Shown: positions 6,201 through 6,749 of the stretch, one piece after another | How positions within the stretch are numbered: position 1 is the stretch's first letter | Layout of the letters: every line of letters starts with the position of its first letter | NCBI GenBank assembly: GCA_046049215.1 | Contig: JBJOER010000210.1 | Coordinates: 1-6,749 of the forward strand | Source of the DNA: JAJTFW01 sp046049215 | GTDB lineage: Bacteria; Bacteroidota; Bacteroidia; AKYH767-A; OLB10 | DNA: 6,749 bases | Reading direction: 5' to 3' | Notes under the pieces: model-generated | Database searches by the model: none | What the model was told of the DNA's origin: nothing | Seen by the model: only the letters and a program-made list of their open reading frames with translations | Position numbers and translations under genes: made by a program

Positions 6201-6749
6201 TCAATATTCCCAGAGATCGATTTCGAAGTTGATCATATCTTGTTTGATGCGCTCAGCCTCCAATAGCTGATCGAGGGGGTTTGCCTTGTAATCGTCGATA
6301 CGGCGATTGTAAACATTGTCCTCTTTCATGATGTAACTGTTGAACATTCTCTTCTGGAAAATATCCTCGAACGACATCCGTTGTGCTGAATTGAACCGGT
6401 TAGCGACCTCGGCATTGGCCAGGATACGACGTGCTTCGGGATAGTAGACCCAGAAGAGGTTTTTCTTCTGTCCGCCTTCCACCAGATTGCCTTCCTGATC
6501 ACGAGCGAGGTACATCGGACAGATGCCGATGATCCTGCACTTCAATTCCGAACGCTGTTTGTCGAAGAACCATTCCTCCTTGAGACGAAATTGAACAACG
6601 TCGTCGGGGTTGAAAGCACGGAACACCGTTGAATCGTATTCGTCGTAAGGTGGCTCGGAGCTGGTCACTTTGATCTGAATGGAATCGGCACCACCAACCT
6701 TCTCGAATTGAGCCAGTGTAAGTGGTGTGATGAATTCCTCGTCTTCATA
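6201..6749 (-). CDS. gldN: Gliding motility / T9SS protein GldN (C-terminal part; 5' end off the window)
   Basis: The open frame enters at the right edge (YEDEEFITPLTLAQFEK) and ends DLWEY with TGA at 6201-6203, giving 182 visible residues. A GTG in this frame at 6668 is internal, not the start, because the frame continues in sequence to the edge with typical GldN content. Hallmarks are VVQFRLKEEWFFDKQRSELK, CRIIGICPMY, NLFWVYYPEARRIL, SFEDIFQKRMFNSYIMKED, NVYNRRIDDY and LLEAERIKQDMINFEIDLWEY, all characteristic of GldN (PorN). GldN is a periplasmic core T9SS protein that, with GldK (PorK), forms the ring associated with the trans-envelope complex and is needed for secretion and gliding. It usually closes a gldKLMN operon, which fits the terminator right after it; the other gld genes would lie beyond the window. 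The signal peptide and N-terminal part are missing because of the window edge. Confidence 0.96.
   Translation of the reverse strand, partial: YEDEEFITPLTLAQFEKVGGADSIQIKVTSSEPPYDEYDSTVFRAFNPDDVVQFRLKEEWFFDKQRSELKCRIIGICPMYLARDQEGNLVEGGQKKNLFWVYYPEARRILANAEVANRFNSAQRMSFEDIFQKRMFNSYIMKEDNVYNRRIDDYKANPLDQLLEAERIKQDMINFEIDLWEY

Noticed and set aside
6201..6668. GldN as a complete 155-residue gene from a GTG at 6668
   Set aside because: The frame continues upstream to the window edge with typical GldN sequence (YEDEEFITPLTLAQF), so the gene is partial and the GTG is an internal valine.

Overview
The window looks like chromosomal DNA from a member of the Bacteroidota (Bacteroidetes) that has a type IX secretion system (T9SS). 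Two features give this away. The left-hand gene ends in a gliding-motility/T9SS type-B sorting domain (CHU_C-like), and the right-hand gene is gldN, a core T9SS component. Start sites lack strong Shine-Dalgarno sequences, as is usual in this phylum. The genus cannot be told from the sequence.

Layout. Positions 1-3204 (minus strand, C-terminus cut by the window edge) encode a large secreted modular protein of at least 1068 residues. It has a signal peptide, a conserved N-terminal region, six SprB-like repeats, two Ig-like modules on the same 74-77-residue period, and the start of the sorting domain. Positions 3205-3694 are a divergent intergenic region whose core (about 3361-3540) is only about 23% G+C by hand count, far below the flanking genes. 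It holds a candidate promoter and a possible 36-codon small ORF. Positions 3695-5871 (plus strand) hold two overlapping genes: a FeeM-like N-acyl amino acid synthase of the GNAT fold and a flavoprotein of the vanillyl-alcohol oxidase / 4-cresol dehydrogenase (VAO/PCMH) family. Positions 5872-6200 are non-coding and include a strong hairpin terminator. Positions 6201-6749 (minus strand, N-terminus cut) are the C-terminal 182 residues of GldN.

How the genes may work together. The synthase and flavoprotein overlap by 31 nt and are very probably co-translated. FeeM relatives join a fatty acyl chain from acyl-ACP to an amino acid, classically tyrosine. VAO-type flavoenzymes oxidise para-substituted phenols, and the Tyr-Arg pair that binds the phenolate in VAO is present here. 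The simplest hypothesis is a two-enzyme pathway that makes an N-acyl-tyrosine-like lipid and then oxidises or desaturates its side chain. This is inference; neither substrate is proven by sequence. The pair lies between a T9SS machine gene and a predicted T9SS cargo gene, but nothing in the sequence links it mechanistically to secretion.
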